Shown here piece after piece: positions 1 through 13,198 of a stretch of DNA of 52,134 nt. The notes under the pieces were generated by a model. The model was not told the DNA's origin and ran no database searches. It saw only the letters and a program-made list of their open reading frames with translations. How positions within the stretch are numbered: the stretch's first letter is position 1; every line of letters starts with the position of its first letter. Origin of the DNA: an uncultured Erwinia sp. (GTDB taxonomy: Bacteria > Pseudomonadota > Gammaproteobacteria > Enterobacterales > Enterobacteriaceae). The position numbers and the translations under genes are program-made. The stretch covers positions 1-52,134 of the forward strand of contig CALYQW010000024.1 of assembly GCA_945290265.1 (NCBI GenBank), read 5' to 3'.

Positions 1-76
1 GTTGTTCCGTGTCAGTGGGGGCGCATTATAGGGAGTTCTCAGCGCCTGACAAGGGCTAATTTTAAAAAATTGTCTG
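1..76 (-). promoter_or_regulatory. rRNA operon P1-type promoter (rrnA-like), leftward
   Basis: On the minus strand there is a -35 TTGTCA (47-52), a 16-bp spacer and a -10 TATAAT (25-30). A GC-rich discriminator follows, with the likely start at A16. The short 16-bp spacer, the GCGCC discriminator and the downstream ACTGACACGGAACAAC match the E. coli rrn P1 core promoters. The AT-rich stretch at 54-76 sits where an UP element would be. In E. coli hemG is followed by rrnA in this orientation, so a ribosomal operon probably begins just outside the window. The rRNA itself is not visible. Confidence 0.85.
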
Positions 77-107
77 AGTGCCTTTTTTTTCTACGAAGCG
101 CGTATTT

Positions 108-644
108 TTACTGCATTTTGCCTGGTAATTCAGCAAATTCATGGGCAAATCGTGCCACCTGCTGCCAGTCGGTATATTCAACTTCTTTACTGGCATCGGT
201 TTCGCCGCCGGTCATACGCATAATCAGCTGGATCATGATGCGGTCAAAGAAACCATATTGTGGGTAACGCAATGCGCCGGCAAAGACCGCACAGCAGTCC
301 GGCTCCCAGGGGGAGTGCAACAAAAACTTGCGGGTATAAGCATTGGTTTGCGGTGAACGCTTTTCCGCTTTGCGCGCCGTCAGGTTGACTGAAAAGAATC
401 CCCCCACCCGCTGTTGTAATGCCGCCAAATGTTTTTTGACAAATTGACTGACCATCGGATGAAAATGCCCGTAACGGATAGAAGCACCAATTAACACCCT
501 GTCGTACTGCTGCCAGTCCAAATCAGTAACGTGCTGAATGTCAAAAACATCGCACTCGCACACTTCTTTTAAGTGATTAGCAATACAGGACGCGATTTCA
601 CGCGTCTGGCCATCCCGGCTCGAAAAAATAATCAGCGCTTTCAT
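108..644 (-). CDS. hemG: Menaquinone-dependent protoporphyrinogen IX dehydrogenase HemG
   Basis: This 178-residue protein has a flavodoxin-like fold and carries out the six-electron oxidation of protoporphyrinogen IX to protoporphyrin IX, passing electrons to the quinone pool at the inner membrane. The N-terminal [12 protein letters not shown] segment (about residues 7-18) is the FMN phosphate-binding loop of the family. A WEPD segment and the C-terminal region match E. coli HemG (181 aa). It starts 12 nt after the trkH stop and is the last gene of the leftward pepQ-yigZ-trkH-hemG run, as in E. coli. No strong terminator is visible before the rrn promoter region. Confidence 0.95.
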   Translation of the reverse strand: MKALIIFSSRDGQTREIASCIANHLKEVCECDVFDIQHVTDLDWQQYDRVLIGASIRYGHFHPMVSQFVKKHLAALQQRVGGFFSVNLTARKAEKRSPQTNAYTRKFLLHSPWEPDCCAVFAGALRYPQYGFFDRIMIQLIMRMTGGETDASKEVEYTDWQQVARFAHEFAELPGKMQ

Positions 645-656
645 AAAATTACTCTC

Positions 657-2108
657 TTACTCACGCCAAAAGGTCGGCGTGAACAGCACCAGTAGTGTGA
701 AAACTTCAAGACGCCCAAACAGCATCGTTGAAATCAGTATCCATTTGGCCGGATCATTCATCGAGGTAAAGTTATCAGCCACCACCCCCAGTCCCGGTCC
801 AAGGTTATTCAGTGTAGCCGCAACAGCAGCGAAAGCAGAGAAGTCATCCACTCCGGTAGCAATAATCGCTAACATACTTAAAATAAACACCAGCGCATAA
901 GCCGAGAAGAACCCCCATACTGCTTCCAGTATCCGTTCCGGCAATGCCCGGTTGCCCAGCTTAATGGTGTACACCGCATTCGGGTGTACCAGACGCTTCA
1001 GTTCACGGATTCCCTGTTTAAACAACAGCAGGATACGGATCACCTTCAACCCACCACCGGTTGACCCTGCACAGCCACCTATAAACGCAGAGCACAGTAG
1101 CAGCACCGGCAGAAACAGCGGCCAACGCGCAATACTGTCGGTAGTGAAACCTGCCGTAGTCGCCATCGACACCACCTGGAAGAAGGCCTGATTCAGGGTT
1201 TGTAATCCGCTGGCATACACATTGTGAAACCAGAGTACCAGAGTGCAGATAATCACCAGGGTAAACTGCACGCCGATAAACATACGAAATTCAGGATCAC
1301 GCCAGTAAGCCCGCAGACTGCGACCACTCAGCAGGGAAAAGTGCAGGCCATAGTTACAACCTGAAATCAGCAGGAAGATGGCGATAATCGTATTGATGGT
1401 CGGGCTGTTAAAGAAGCCAATGCTGGCGTCATGAGTGGAAAAGCCACCAATAGCAATAGTGGCAAAGCTGTGGCCAATGGCATCAAACAGTGGCATTCCC
1501 GCCGCCCAGAGCGCAATTGCGCAGGCAACCGTCAGCAATACATAGATCAGCCACAGGGTTTTGGCGGTTTCGGCAATACGCGGGCGCATTTTATTATCTT
1601 TCAGCGGCCCCGGCATTTCAGCACGATACAACTGCATCCCCCCGACGCCGAGAATAGGCAGGATCGCCACTGCCAACACGATAATCCCCATACCTCCCAG
1701 CCACTGCAGCATCTGCCGGTAGAACAGAATGGCTTTTGGCAGGCTGTCCAACCCGACCAGGGTGGTCGCGCCAGTGGTGGTCAGGCCGGAGAAGGATTCA
1801 AAGAACGCATCGGTAACCGACAGATGGGGCTGTTCGGCAAACATAAAGGGCATGGCCCCCACGCTGCCTAGCACCGTCCAGAACAGCACCACGATCAAAA
1901 AACCTTCGCGCGGCTTTAATTCGCTTTTCATTTTGCGATTCGGCCACCACAGCAGAGTGCCAATCATCAGCGCCATAAAGAAGGTTTGCGTAAACGCGCG
2001 TCCGGCACCGTCACGGTATATCAAGGCCACCAGCCCCGGAACAATCATGGTGCTCGAGAATAAAATGACCAGTAAACCCACAATGCGCGTAATGGCACGG
2101 AAATGCAT
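657..2108 (-). CDS. trkH: Trk system potassium transporter TrkH
   Basis: This 483-residue polytopic inner-membrane protein is the same length as E. coli TrkH, the K+-translocating subunit that works with the NAD-binding regulator TrkA. Four pore-loop filter regions can be recognised: TTTGAT near residue 112, IGGFSTHDAS near 220, TTAGFTTD near 318, and NNLGPGLG near 435. They alternate with long hydrophobic helices as expected for the four M1-P-M2 repeats. It lies 30 nt after yigZ and 12 nt before hemG, consistent with co-transcription. trkA is not in the window. Confidence 0.96.
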   Translation of the reverse strand: MHFRAITRIVGLLVILFSSTMIVPGLVALIYRDGAGRAFTQTFFMALMIGTLLWWPNRKMKSELKPREGFLIVVLFWTVLGSVGAMPFMFAEQPHLSVTDAFFESFSGLTTTGATTLVGLDSLPKAILFYRQMLQWLGGMGIIVLAVAILPILGVGGMQLYRAEMPGPLKDNKMRPRIAETAKTLWLIYVLLTVACAIALWAAGMPLFDAIGHSFATIAIGGFSTHDASIGFFNSPTINTIIAIFLLISGCNYGLHFSLLSGRSLRAYWRDPEFRMFIGVQFTLVIICTLVLWFHNVYASGLQTLNQAFFQVVSMATTAGFTTDSIARWPLFLPVLLLCSAFIGGCAGSTGGGLKVIRILLLFKQGIRELKRLVHPNAVYTIKLGNRALPERILEAVWGFFSAYALVFILSMLAIIATGVDDFSAFAAVAATLNNLGPGLGVVADNFTSMNDPAKWILISTMLFGRLEVFTLLVLFTPTFWRE

Positions 2109-2138
2109 TCTGCCGTTCCTTTCCTGACAAGATATATG

Positions 2139-2750
2139 TTATGTAACCGGCGCTAACTGCAGTGCGCCACGACTGAAGTCTGATAAGTTCTTTTTAAATG
2201 CCTCAACCTGCGCATGGGGCAGCACTAACTCCAGCGTAACATTGTGCAAAAACTCACTGTGCATTACCCGACCATCATAGCGAGCCACCAGCCGCTCAAT
2301 ATCGCTTAGCTGGGCATAATCACACAACAGACGGAAGTGCAGTACCGGCACTTTGGTTCGACGCGGCAGCAGACGCAGCGCCTGTTGGACCCCGCCGCCG
2401 TAAGCTTTGACCAGCCCGCCGGTTCCCAGCTGAATACCACCATAATAGCGTACCACCACGGCGGTGATCTCACCCACACCACTACCCATCAGTTGCGCCA
2501 GCATGGGTTTACCGGCGGTACCCGATGGCTCACCGTCATCGGAAAAGCCAAGCTGCTGAGAATCATCCGGCGCACCGGCAACCCATGCCCAGCAGTGATG
2601 CCGGGCAGCAGGATGCTGTCGTTTGATATCCTGCACAAAGGCGCGCGCGGCCTCCACGCCCTCCGTGGGTGCCAGCAGGGTGATAAAACGGCTTTTCTTT
2701 ATCTCTTCGCTGAAGCTGAAAGGCTCAGCGGGTACCGGATAAGCGTCCAT
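2139..2750 (-). CDS. yigZ: IMPACT family protein YigZ
   Basis: This 203-residue protein matches E. coli YigZ (about 204 aa). It has an N-terminal IMPACT (UPF0029) domain, with FSDDGEPSGTAGKPML around residues 69-84 and the VVVRYYGGIQLGTGGLV signature around residues 98-114, and a C-terminal DUF1949 ferredoxin-like domain. Eukaryotic IMPACT acts in translational control through GCN1. The bacterial role is not established. Its ATG overlaps the pepQ stop by one base (TGATG), which indicates translational coupling to pepQ. Confidence 0.93.
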   Translation of the reverse strand: MDAYPVPAEPFSFSEEIKKSRFITLLAPTEGVEAARAFVQDIKRQHPAARHHCWAWVAGAPDDSQQLGFSDDGEPSGTAGKPMLAQLMGSGVGEITAVVVRYYGGIQLGTGGLVKAYGGGVQQALRLLPRRTKVPVLHFRLLCDYAQLSDIERLVARYDGRVMHSEFLHNVTLELVLPHAQVEAFKKNLSDFSRGALQLAPVT

Positions 2751-4081
2751 CAGGCCAGATGCAGGTCGCGGGTCATGTTTTCCGTGCTGTTGGCGTGGAT
2801 AACAATATTATCCTCGATGCGGATACCACCATATGGCTTCAGAGCATCAATTTTCGCCCAGTCGAAATGATGGCTGAATTTACCGCCGCGCAACGGTGTC
2901 AGCAGGGAATCGATAAAGTAGATCCCAGGCTCAATGGTTACCACCATGCCAGGTGCCAGTACCCGCGTGCAGCGCAGATAAGGATACTGTGCCGGAGCAG
3001 CTAAGTGGGTACCTTTATCATCCTGCATAAAGCCGCCGACATCATGAACCTGCAGGCCAAGCTGATGACCAATCCCATGCGGCATAAATGGTCCGGTCAG
3101 ATCTTCTTTGACCATCGCTTCGGCACTTATATTATTAATCAGCTGATGTTTAATCAGCAGACTGGCCAGGCGGTAATGCATCTGCTGATGATATTCGCTG
3201 TAATTTACCCCCGCTTTGAGGGTGGCAATCAGCGCCAGCTCTTCGGTATTCATATCTTTAATCAACTGAGCGAAATCACTATTTTCACTGGCCGCGTAGC
3301 TGCGGGTTAAATCGGCAGCATAACCAAGATATTCCGCGCCGGCATCAATTAAAAAGCTGCGGCGCTTTTCAGGCGGCTGATGATCAAGGTGGGTATAGTG
3401 CAGAACCGCCGCGTGTTGATTGAGCGCAATAATATTGCCATAGGGCACGTCGGTATCACGGTGCCCGGTGGCGCTCAGGTAGGCAATATTGATATCAAAC
3501 TCGCTCATACCGGAGCGAAACGCTTCTTTGGCCGCACGGTGCCCACTAACGGCGATTTTCTGCGCCTGACGCATACAGTAGAGTTCGTAGGGCGTTTTAA
3601 CCGCGCGATAAAAGTGCAGAAAATCCAGCACGCCTTTGGGATTAATATTATCAGTGCTGAAACCCAGCTGCGTTGCCCTGGCCTGCACCGGGCCGATATA
3701 GGCAACATTCTGGCGCGAAGCGGGGAGCAGCTGACCAATATTGTCAGCATCGGTAAGCGCTGTCACTTCAATTTCTTTGGTCCAGAAGGCATGCGGTAAC
3801 GGCTCAACTTTATGCCAGTAGTCAACCGGCGACCAGAACCACATTTTGGGCTTACTGACGCCATCAATCCACAGCCAGCAGTTTGGCACCTGAGTGACTG
3901 GTGCCCAGGCTTTAAACTGGGGATTCACCTTAAACGGATAGTTATGATCGTCAAGGAATACCGTCAGCAGTTCCCCGGAATGAATAAGCATTGCATCCAG
4001 ATTGTGACGTGCCAGCACCTGTTGCGCACGCTGCTGCAGGGTTTTGATATGCTCACGATAAAGTTCTGACAACGATTCCAT
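2750..4081 (-). CDS. pepQ: Xaa-Pro dipeptidase PepQ
   Basis: This 443-residue cytosolic metallopeptidase of the M24 (pita-bread) family hydrolyses dipeptides with C-terminal proline. It has the same length as E. coli PepQ. The C-terminal catalytic half carries the dinuclear metal-site signatures: the [17 protein letters not shown] region supplies two Asp ligands, [14 protein letters not shown] supplies His, and TIEPGIYF and GIRIEDN supply two Glu. It heads the leftward pepQ-yigZ-trkH-hemG operon and is divergent from fadB across about 190 bp. Confidence 0.96.
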   Translation of the reverse strand: MESLSELYREHIKTLQQRAQQVLARHNLDAMLIHSGELLTVFLDDHNYPFKVNPQFKAWAPVTQVPNCWLWIDGVSKPKMWFWSPVDYWHKVEPLPHAFWTKEIEVTALTDADNIGQLLPASRQNVAYIGPVQARATQLGFSTDNINPKGVLDFLHFYRAVKTPYELYCMRQAQKIAVSGHRAAKEAFRSGMSEFDINIAYLSATGHRDTDVPYGNIIALNQHAAVLHYTHLDHQPPEKRRSFLIDAGAEYLGYAADLTRSYAASENSDFAQLIKDMNTEELALIATLKAGVNYSEYHQQMHYRLASLLIKHQLINNISAEAMVKEDLTGPFMPHGIGHQLGLQVHDVGGFMQDDKGTHLAAPAQYPYLRCTRVLAPGMVVTIEPGIYFIDSLLTPLRGGKFSHHFDWAKIDALKPYGGIRIEDNIVIHANSTENMTRDLHLA

Positions 4082-4223
4082 AACATCTTCTCCGTATTCA
4101 CTACATTACTCTCATCTTATCACAGTCAGGCAATGGATGGCGTGTCGCCCCGGCTGTGACCCTGTTTGCAATTTAGAAATATGTTATTTGCAAATAATTA
4201 ACATCAATCCCACACTCACCGTT

Positions 4224-4240
4224 GTCTGGTATGACCAGAT
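4224..4240. promoter_or_regulatory. FadR operator upstream of fadBA
   Basis: TCTGGT-ATG-ACCAGA at 4225-4239 is a perfect inverted repeat 34 bp before the fadB ATG. It is almost identical to the E. coli fadB FadR site and fits the FadR consensus (TGGTNNGACCA core). FadR bound here would repress fadBA until long-chain acyl-CoA releases it. The placement suggests the operator overlaps the start of transcription. The promoter hexamers could not be assigned with confidence. Confidence 0.85.
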
Positions 4241-4272
4241 CACTTTAACCTGTCGTGGCCCAGGAGAACGAA

Positions 4273-7621
<3,349 letters not shown>

Positions 7622-7631
7622 CCCTGGATGG

Positions 7632-7658
7632 CAACAGGGTAGTCAGACTGCCCTGTTG
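7632..7658. terminator. Candidate hairpin between convergent fadA and fre
   Basis: CAACAGGG (7632-7639) and CCCTGTTG (7651-7658) form a perfect 8-bp stem with an 11-nt loop in the 45-bp gap between the convergent fadA and fre genes. There is no clear U-tract on either strand. It may be a weak or shared terminator. Confidence 0.4.
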
Positions 7659-7666
7659 ATAAGCGA

Positions 7667-8368
7667 TCAGATAAAGGCAAAGGCATCACTGAACATATGC
7701 GCTTCCTGAGCGCCCCGTTCAGCACAGAAACGTTCGCGGGCTATTTTTGCCATTTCAAAGCGTCCGGCGATATAGATATCGTAATCTGCCAGGCTGGTGT
7801 AATCCTGCATTACCGCCGTCAGTACCGTGCCACTGCGGCCGGTAAAATCGGCTTCCGGCTGCTCTACAACCGGTATCACTTTCAGCTTAGGATGCTTAAC
7901 TGCCAGCGCATTCAGCTCCTCCAGGTCGTACAGGTATTTTAATTCCCGCCCCCCCCAATAAATCGCAATCTCGCGATCCGGCTGTTCTGACAGCGCGGTA
8001 AGCAGAATTGAGCGCGCATAAGAGAAACCGGTGCCCCCGGCGATCAGGATCAGCGGACGCTCGCACTCTTCACGCAGCCAGGCCTCACCGTGCGGGATAT
8101 CTACCGTAATCTGCCGGTGCTGCTGAATGCGTTCCATCACCGCCATGGCATAAAGGTTCAGATCTGAGGCACCAATATGCAGTTCAACAATGTCTTTTTC
8201 CATTGGCGTAGAGGCAATAGAGAACGGACGCTTATCCCGTTCATCCATGACCACCATCAGGTACTGACCGGCGCGGAAACTGAATTCAGCCTCCGGGATC
8301 ATGCGCACACGGTAGACAGTATCGGTAATCGCCTCAATCGAGGTCACTTTACAGCTTAAGGTTGTCAT
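7667..8368 (-). CDS. fre: NAD(P)H-flavin reductase Fre
   Basis: This 233-residue protein has the same length as E. coli Fre. It reduces free riboflavin, FMN or FAD with NAD(P)H; free reduced flavin then reduces ferric iron and can activate ribonucleotide reductase, and it may support prenyl-FMN chemistry. The flavin-binding RPFSIAS motif (about residues 46-52) and the nucleotide-binding [15 protein letters not shown] motif (about 106-120) of the ferredoxin-NADP reductase fold are both present. It lies 45 nt downstream of ubiD on the same strand, so the two are probably co-transcribed. Confidence 0.95.
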   Translation of the reverse strand: MTTLSCKVTSIEAITDTVYRVRMIPEAEFSFRAGQYLMVVMDERDKRPFSIASTPMEKDIVELHIGASDLNLYAMAVMERIQQHRQITVDIPHGEAWLREECERPLILIAGGTGFSYARSILLTALSEQPDREIAIYWGGRELKYLYDLEELNALAVKHPKLKVIPVVEQPEADFTGRSGTVLTAVMQDYTSLADYDIYIAGRFEMAKIARERFCAERGAQEAHMFSDAFAFI

Positions 8369-8413
8369 TCGTTCCCTCTGTCGGGTCGTCTTTATGGTTT
8401 GACTACCGCCGTC

Positions 8414-9898
8414 TCAGCATCGCGGCGTGCCGTTCAGAATGCCCAGTTGATCCCAGATGGCATCAATGCGCGCCGTCACCTCAGGATCTTTGCGAATGGG
8501 AATTCCCCACTCGCGCTGCGTTTCTCCCGGCCATTTATTGGTAGCATCAAGGCCCATTTTGGAGCCCAGACCGGAAACCGGCGAAGCAAAATCGAGATAA
8601 TCAATCGGCGTATTCTCTACCAGCACGGTATCCCGCGCCGGATCCATGCGTGTGGTGATCGCCCAGATAACATCATTCCAGTCACGCGCGTTGATATCAT
8701 CGTCACACACGATAACAAATTTTGTATACATAAACTGCCGCAGAAATGACCACACGCCCATCATCACCCGTTTGGCATGTCCGGCGTACTGCTTCCTGAT
8801 GGTAACCACCGCCAGCCGGTAGGAGCATCCTTCCGGCGGCAGGTAGAAATCAACGATTTCCGGAAACTGCTTTTGCAGGATGGGTACAAAGACTTCATTC
8901 AGCGCCACGCCAAGCACCGCGGGTTCATCCGGTGGACGCCCGGTATAGGTTGAATGATAGAGCGCATCACGCCGCCGGGTGATATGGGTTACCGTAAACA
9001 CCGGGAAGTCATCAATCTCATTATAGTAGCCGGTATGGTCGCCATACGGCCCTTCTGCTGCCATTTCTCCAGGCTCGATATAGCCCTCCAGCACGATCTC
9101 CGCGCTGGCAGGCACTTCCAGATCATTGGAGATGCACTTCACCACTTCGCTTTTAGTGCCGCGCAGTAGGCCGGCAAAGGCATATTCCGACAGGGTATCG
9201 GGAACCGGGGTAACAGCCCCCAGAATGGTCGCCGGATCGGCACCCAGCGCTACGGATACCGGGAAGCGTTTTCCCGGATGCTGCTGGCACCACTCCTGGA
9301 AATCCAACGCCCCACCGCGATGAGACAGCCAGCGCATAATCAGTTTATTTTTGCCAATCAGCTGCTGACGATAAATCCCCAGGTTCTGCCGTTCTTTATT
9401 CGGACCACGGGAGACCGTCAACCCCCAGGTGATCAGCGGAGCAGCATCATCCGGCCAGCATTTCATGATCGGGATACTGTTTAAATCTACCTCATCCCCC
9501 TGAAAAACCTGCTGCTGACAGGGGGCAGTGCGCAGCCGTTTGGTCGGCATATTCAGCACCTGCTTCCATTGCGGCATTTTATCGAAGAAGTCACGAAAAC
9601 CACGCGGCGGCTCAGGCTCTTTCAGAAACGCCAGCAACCGTCCGACATCGCGCAGCGCGCTAACGTCCTCCTGCCCCATCCCCAGCGCAACCCGTTCAGG
9701 CGTGCCAAACAGATTGCACAATACCGGCATATCGTAGCCTTTCGGGTTTTCAAAGAGCAACGCCGGGCCGCCGGCACGTAAGGTGCGGTCAGCAATTTCG
9801 GTCATTTCCAGACAGGGATCGATCTCTTGTTTGATGCGTTTCAGTTCTCCACGCTGTTCAAGCAAAGAAAGGAAATCGCGTAAGTCGTGATATTTCAT
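8414..9898 (-). CDS. ubiD: 4-hydroxy-3-polyprenylbenzoate decarboxylase UbiD
   Basis: This 494-residue enzyme decarboxylates 3-octaprenyl-4-hydroxybenzoate in ubiquinone synthesis. It uses the prenylated FMN cofactor made by UbiX. The length is close to E. coli UbiD (497 aa). Recognisable family segments include the [20 protein letters not shown] region near the N terminus, [12 protein letters not shown] (around residue 280) with the conserved glutamates, and [18 protein letters not shown] near residue 390. It is divergent from rfaH and upstream of fre. The window holds several other ubiquinone genes (ubiB, ubiJ, ubiE), as in E. coli. Confidence 0.96.
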   Translation of the reverse strand: MKYHDLRDFLSLLEQRGELKRIKQEIDPCLEMTEIADRTLRAGGPALLFENPKGYDMPVLCNLFGTPERVALGMGQEDVSALRDVGRLLAFLKEPEPPRGFRDFFDKMPQWKQVLNMPTKRLRTAPCQQQVFQGDEVDLNSIPIMKCWPDDAAPLITWGLTVSRGPNKERQNLGIYRQQLIGKNKLIMRWLSHRGGALDFQEWCQQHPGKRFPVSVALGADPATILGAVTPVPDTLSEYAFAGLLRGTKSEVVKCISNDLEVPASAEIVLEGYIEPGEMAAEGPYGDHTGYYNEIDDFPVFTVTHITRRRDALYHSTYTGRPPDEPAVLGVALNEVFVPILQKQFPEIVDFYLPPEGCSYRLAVVTIRKQYAGHAKRVMMGVWSFLRQFMYTKFVIVCDDDINARDWNDVIWAITTRMDPARDTVLVENTPIDYLDFASPVSGLGSKMGLDATNKWPGETQREWGIPIRKDPEVTARIDAIWDQLGILNGTPRC

Positions 9899-10081
9899 GA
9901 CTTTCCATCAGTACGGCCAGTGTAGCGGTCATTATAATGCTGATTGGGGGCAAATGCAGAGAAAAGTGACTGACGCTGGCAGACAATAGCGGCAGCATTT
10001 CTTTCTGCGCCATGCGAGTTATCTGTCGTTGCGTAACTGACTTTGATATTCTTATCGGCCAGATAATTAGAAAGTGATGAT

Positions 10082-10576
10082 ATGGAATCCTGGTACTTAT
10101 TGTATTGCAAACGTGGTCAACTGTTGCGCGCGAAAGATCATCTTGAGCGCCAGGCGGTGCATTGTTTCAGCCCGATGAGGATGGCTGAGAAAACCGTGCG
10201 GGGAAAGGTCAGCCAGGTTGAAGAACCGCTGTTCCCTGATTATCTGTTTGTCGAGTTCGATCCTGAAAATATCCACACCACGACCATCAGTGCAACGCGC
10301 GGCGTCAGTCATTTTGTCCGCTTTGGCAGCCTGCCAACCACCGTGCCGGTCGGGGTTATCCACGGCTTACAGCAGGCGCAAAGCGCGGCACAACCGACTG
10401 AAGATATCGCGTTACCGCAGCCAGGCGACAAAGTGTTGATCACCGAGGGCACATTTGAAGGGCTGCAGGCGATTTTCTCTGAGCCTGATGGCGAAGCGCG
10501 TTCCATGCTGCTGCTCAATCTGCTAAATACCCAAACGCTGCGCAGCGTAGGGAATCGCCAGTTTCAAAAGCTGTAA
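10082..10576 (+). CDS. rfaH: Transcription/translation regulator RfaH
   Basis: This 164-residue NusG paralogue (E. coli RfaH 162 aa) has an N-terminal NGN domain beginning [10 protein letters not shown] and a small C-terminal KOW-type domain of the kind that switches between alpha-hairpin and beta-barrel. RfaH binds RNA polymerase paused at ops elements and suppresses termination in long operons such as LPS core and capsule. It also recruits ribosomes. The ops targets are not in this window. It is divergent from ubiD, as in E. coli, and ends just before a strong hairpin at 10602-10634. Confidence 0.95.
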   Translation: MESWYLLYCKRGQLLRAKDHLERQAVHCFSPMRMAEKTVRGKVSQVEEPLFPDYLFVEFDPENIHTTTISATRGVSHFVRFGSLPTTVPVGVIHGLQQAQSAAQPTEDIALPQPGDKVLITEGTFEGLQAIFSEPDGEARSMLLLNLLNTQTLRSVGNRQFQKL

Positions 10577-10601
10577 GCACAGAAAAAACGAGCCTCAGAC
10601 G

Positions 10602-10634
10602 CCAATAACCCAACCCGCTACGTTGGGTTATTGG
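10602..10634. terminator. Shared hairpin terminator between rfaH and tatD
   Basis: A perfect 13-bp inverted repeat, CCAATAACCCAAC (10602-10614) and GTTGGGTTATTGG (10622-10634), has a 7-nt loop and sits between the convergent rfaH and tatD genes. The plus-strand tail is TTTGCG, so the U-tract is short. The position suggests it serves both genes. Confidence 0.7.
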
Positions 10635-10662
10635 TTTGCGCCGCATCATTATCCATCAAGCC

Positions 10663-11442
10663 TTACAGACCGAATAACCGCCGGGCATTGTCCGCCGTTT
10701 TATCTGCCAGTTCGGCGGCATTTTCGCCACGTAGCAGCGCCACCTGCTGGACAATATGGGGCAGGAAACAGGGTTCATTACGGCGTGATACGGGCCGCGG
10801 GCGCATATCACGTGGCAGCAACCAGGGCGCATCGGTTTCCAGCAGCAGACGATCCGCCGGGATCAGCGGCATCAGTTCACGCAGTTCCAGGCCACGCCGC
10901 TCATCACAGACCCAGCCGGTGATGCCTACCGACAGTCCCAGCTCCAGGCAGTGCAACAGTTCATCACGGTTGCCGGTAAAGCAGTGCAACACTGCCGCCG
11001 GTAACTGTGGCAGCCAGGGTTCAAGGACTGATATAAAACGGGTATGGGCATCGCGGCAGTGGAGAAACACCGGCAGTTGCAGCTCTGCAGCCAGCGCCAG
11101 CTGCGCGTTAAACGCATAGGCCTGCTGTTCCGGCTCAGAGAAATTACGGTTAAAGTCGAGCCCGCATTCACCAATCGCCACCACTTCTGGCTTCTCAGCC
11201 AGCCGCCGCAGCGTTACGGCCGCATCGTCTGACCACTCGCTGGCATGATGGGGGTGCACGCCCGCCGTTGACCAGCAGTATCCCGGATGCTGAGTGGCAA
11301 GGTGATAGGCCTGCTGACTTTCCAGCGCGCTGGTACCGGTAATCAGCATCCCGGTTATCCCGGCTTCGCGCGCGCGTTTGACGACCAGCTTCCGATCTTT
11401 AGCAAACTGCGTACTGGTCAGGTTTACGCCGATATCAATCAT
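10663..11442 (-). CDS. tatD: 3'-5' ssDNA/RNA exonuclease TatD
   Basis: This 259-residue TIM-barrel metallohydrolase is a Mg2+-dependent 3'-5' exonuclease linked in E. coli to repair of oxidative DNA damage. It is not needed for Tat export despite its name. Metal-site motifs are [12 protein letters not shown] (about residues 85-96), VFLHCRDAH (about 122-130), LHCFTG and [11 protein letters not shown] (about 201-211). The ATG at 11442 (MIDIGVNL) is chosen over an in-frame TTG at 11454 because GGAAG sits just upstream and E. coli TatD begins MFDIGVNL. It is last in the tatABCD block. Confidence 0.95.
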   Translation of the reverse strand: MIDIGVNLTSTQFAKDRKLVVKRAREAGITGMLITGTSALESQQAYHLATQHPGYCWSTAGVHPHHASEWSDDAAVTLRRLAEKPEVVAIGECGLDFNRNFSEPEQQAYAFNAQLALAAELQLPVFLHCRDAHTRFISVLEPWLPQLPAAVLHCFTGNRDELLHCLELGLSVGITGWVCDERRGLELRELMPLIPADRLLLETDAPWLLPRDMRPRPVSRRNEPCFLPHIVQQVALLRGENAAELADKTADNARRLFGL

Positions 11443-11458
11443 ATTCTCTTCCAAACGT

Positions 11459-11480
11459 TAACCGCCCTTACGGGCGGTTA
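11459..11480. terminator. Hairpin between tatC and tatD
   Basis: TAACCGCCC (11459-11467) and GGGCGGTTA (11472-11480) form a perfect 9-bp stem with a TTAC tetraloop (plus-strand sense) in the short tatC-tatD gap. There is no U-tract. It may partly terminate tatABC transcripts or act as an mRNA processing barrier that lowers tatD expression relative to tatABC. Confidence 0.45.
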
Positions 11481-11515
11481 GTCAGTTTCGTCTGTTTGTT
11501 ACCCGCGCGGGGCGC

Positions 11516-12277
11516 TTATTCCGGGTCTTCGTCATGCTCTTCGGCCTCGTCAGGATCCGCTTTGCTGACGTAGAACCGCGAGAAAAAGACCCCAACTTCA
11601 AACAGACAGTACATCGGGATGGCTAACAGCGTCTGGGAGAAAATATCCGGCGGCGTCAGCAACATCCCTACGACAAACGCACCTACCAGCACGTAGGGGC
11701 GTTTTGCTCTGAGCGCGTCAGGTGTCGTAACGCCGGTCCAGCACAGCAGCACAATGGCAATGGGCACTTCAAACGAGACGCCGAACGCCATAAATAACGT
11801 CATCACAAAATCGAGATAGTTATTAATGTCAGTCGCTATCTGTACCCCGTGCGGTGCGGTTTTGGCAAAGAATCCAAACGCCAGAGGAAAGACAATAAAG
11901 TAGGCGAAAGCCATACCCAGATAAAATAGGAATGAGCTGGAAAACAGCAGCGGCATCACCAGTTTACGCTCATGGCGGTACAGCGCCGGGGCTACGAATG
12001 CCCACAGCTGATACAGAATGATCGGTACGGCGAGGAAAACTGACACAATAATCGTCAGTTTAACCGGGGTGAAAAAAGGTGAAGCAACGTCAGTTGCGAT
12101 CATGCTGGCACCGGCCGGCATCTGCTTTATCAGCGGCGCGGATACCAGCTGGTAAATATCGTTGGAAAAATAAGCCAGACAAAGAAAAATAACCAGAATG
12201 GCTATAATGCAGTTCAGCAGACGTTTACGCAGTTCAATCAGATGACTGATAAGCGGTTGAGTATCATCGACAGCCAT
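11516..12277 (-). CDS. tatC: Sec-independent protein translocase subunit TatC
   Basis: This 253-residue inner-membrane protein has six hydrophobic segments and is the core of the Tat receptor that binds the twin-arginine motif of folded exported proteins. The N-terminal [12 protein letters not shown] (about residues 12-23) and the central [12 protein letters not shown] loop (near residue 94), which carry residues needed for signal recognition, are conserved. The C-terminal tail is acidic ([13 protein letters not shown]). It follows tatB by 2 nt and belongs to the leftward tatABC operon. Confidence 0.96.
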   Translation of the reverse strand: MAVDDTQPLISHLIELRKRLLNCIIAILVIFLCLAYFSNDIYQLVSAPLIKQMPAGASMIATDVASPFFTPVKLTIIVSVFLAVPIILYQLWAFVAPALYRHERKLVMPLLFSSSFLFYLGMAFAYFIVFPLAFGFFAKTAPHGVQIATDINNYLDFVMTLFMAFGVSFEVPIAIVLLCWTGVTTPDALRAKRPYVLVGAFVVGMLLTPPDIFSQTLLAIPMYCLFEVGVFFSRFYVSKADPDEAEEHDEDPE

Positions 12278-12279
12278 GA

Positions 12280-12789
12280 TTAAGGTTTATTGCTCAGTTG
12301 GGTAGAAGATCCAGAGGCCACAGGCAGCGGCTTTGCCTTGTCTTTCGCCAGAGGCATGGCGGGAGCCGGGCTCTGTGCCGGCGCAGCCGCCTGATGATCG
12401 GCTGCCGCTGGCGTGACGCCATCGTGAGCCTGTTGCGGATCCTTTAACAGCGGATTATGGATAGTATGGGCTTCATCATCCGCTTTTTCATGTTCCCCCT
12501 GATAGCTGCGCTTCAGGGATTCCGCCGTCTGCTTCATTTCATCAACCGACGCTTTCAGTTCCGGCGAAAAGCTGTCTTTACCGACCTGCTCGATTTTTTT
12601 CAGGCTGTCCTGCAATTCCTGAATTTTCATTTCCTGCGCCAGTTCATGTTGCACGCTGGTGGCCAGAGAACGCAATGCCCTGATCCAGCCAACCACTGTT
12701 TTAACCGCCACCGGTAAACGCTGAGGTCCCAGTACCACCAAGCCTATCACAAATACCAGTACCAGCTCACTAAACCCAATGTCGAACAC
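12280..12789 (-). CDS. tatB: Sec-independent protein translocase subunit TatB
   Basis: This 169-residue protein has an N-terminal membrane helix ([20 protein letters not shown]), the conserved GPQRLP hinge near residues 21-26, an amphipathic helix and a long charged tail ending in a Pro/Ala-rich stretch. With TatC it forms the twin-arginine receptor complex. Its start lies 3 nt after the tatA stop and it ends 2 nt before tatC. The low-complexity [10 protein letters not shown] tail is typical of TatB's poorly conserved C terminus. Confidence 0.94.
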   Translation of the reverse strand: MFDIGFSELVLVFVIGLVVLGPQRLPVAVKTVVGWIRALRSLATSVQHELAQEMKIQELQDSLKKIEQVGKDSFSPELKASVDEMKQTAESLKRSYQGEHEKADDEAHTIHNPLLKDPQQAHDGVTPAAADHQAAAPAQSPAPAMPLAKDKAKPLPVASGSSTQLSNKP

Positions 12790-12792
12790 GGC

Positions 12793-13062
12793 TTATACCT
12801 TGTCGTTCTTAACGTCTTCGTTCTTCATGTTTTCGCGCTTCACTTCATCAGACCGCTTCTCTGTCAGGCGGCTGTTAAAGTCAGCGTCATCAGCGTTGGC
12901 TTTGGTTTCCTTCTCTTTATCGTCGTCTTCACTCATCGCTTTTTTAAAGCCTTTGATGGACGATCCCAGATCGGAACCCAACGAACGCAGTTTTTTAGTA
13001 CCAAACAGCAGTACCACCAGAACAGCGATAATTAATAAGTGCGGAAGTGTAATGCCACCCAT
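12793..13062 (-). CDS. tatA: Sec-independent protein translocase subunit TatA
   Basis: This 89-residue protein has the same length as E. coli TatA. It has a short N-terminal membrane helix ([20 protein letters not shown]), an amphipathic helix with [15 protein letters not shown], and a charged, unstructured tail. TatA oligomers form the protein-conducting element of the Tat translocase. The ATG at 13062 (MGGITLPHL) is preferred over an in-frame TTG at 13080 because GAGG lies seven bases upstream. It is the first gene of the tatABC(D) operon, downstream of ubiB. Confidence 0.95.
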   Translation of the reverse strand: MGGITLPHLLIIAVLVVLLFGTKKLRSLGSDLGSSIKGFKKAMSEDDDKEKETKANADDADFNSRLTEKRSDEVKRENMKNEDVKNDKV

Positions 13063-13198
13063 GTTAACCTCGGTTATCAAAAATCAGTGCAATTGATAAA
13101 GTATATAACAGCTAATCGGCCTGTTACGATGCTGAAACGGCTACCCCACCACAATAAGCTGCCTTTTTACCTTTCATGACAATCATCGCGCCCGGATG

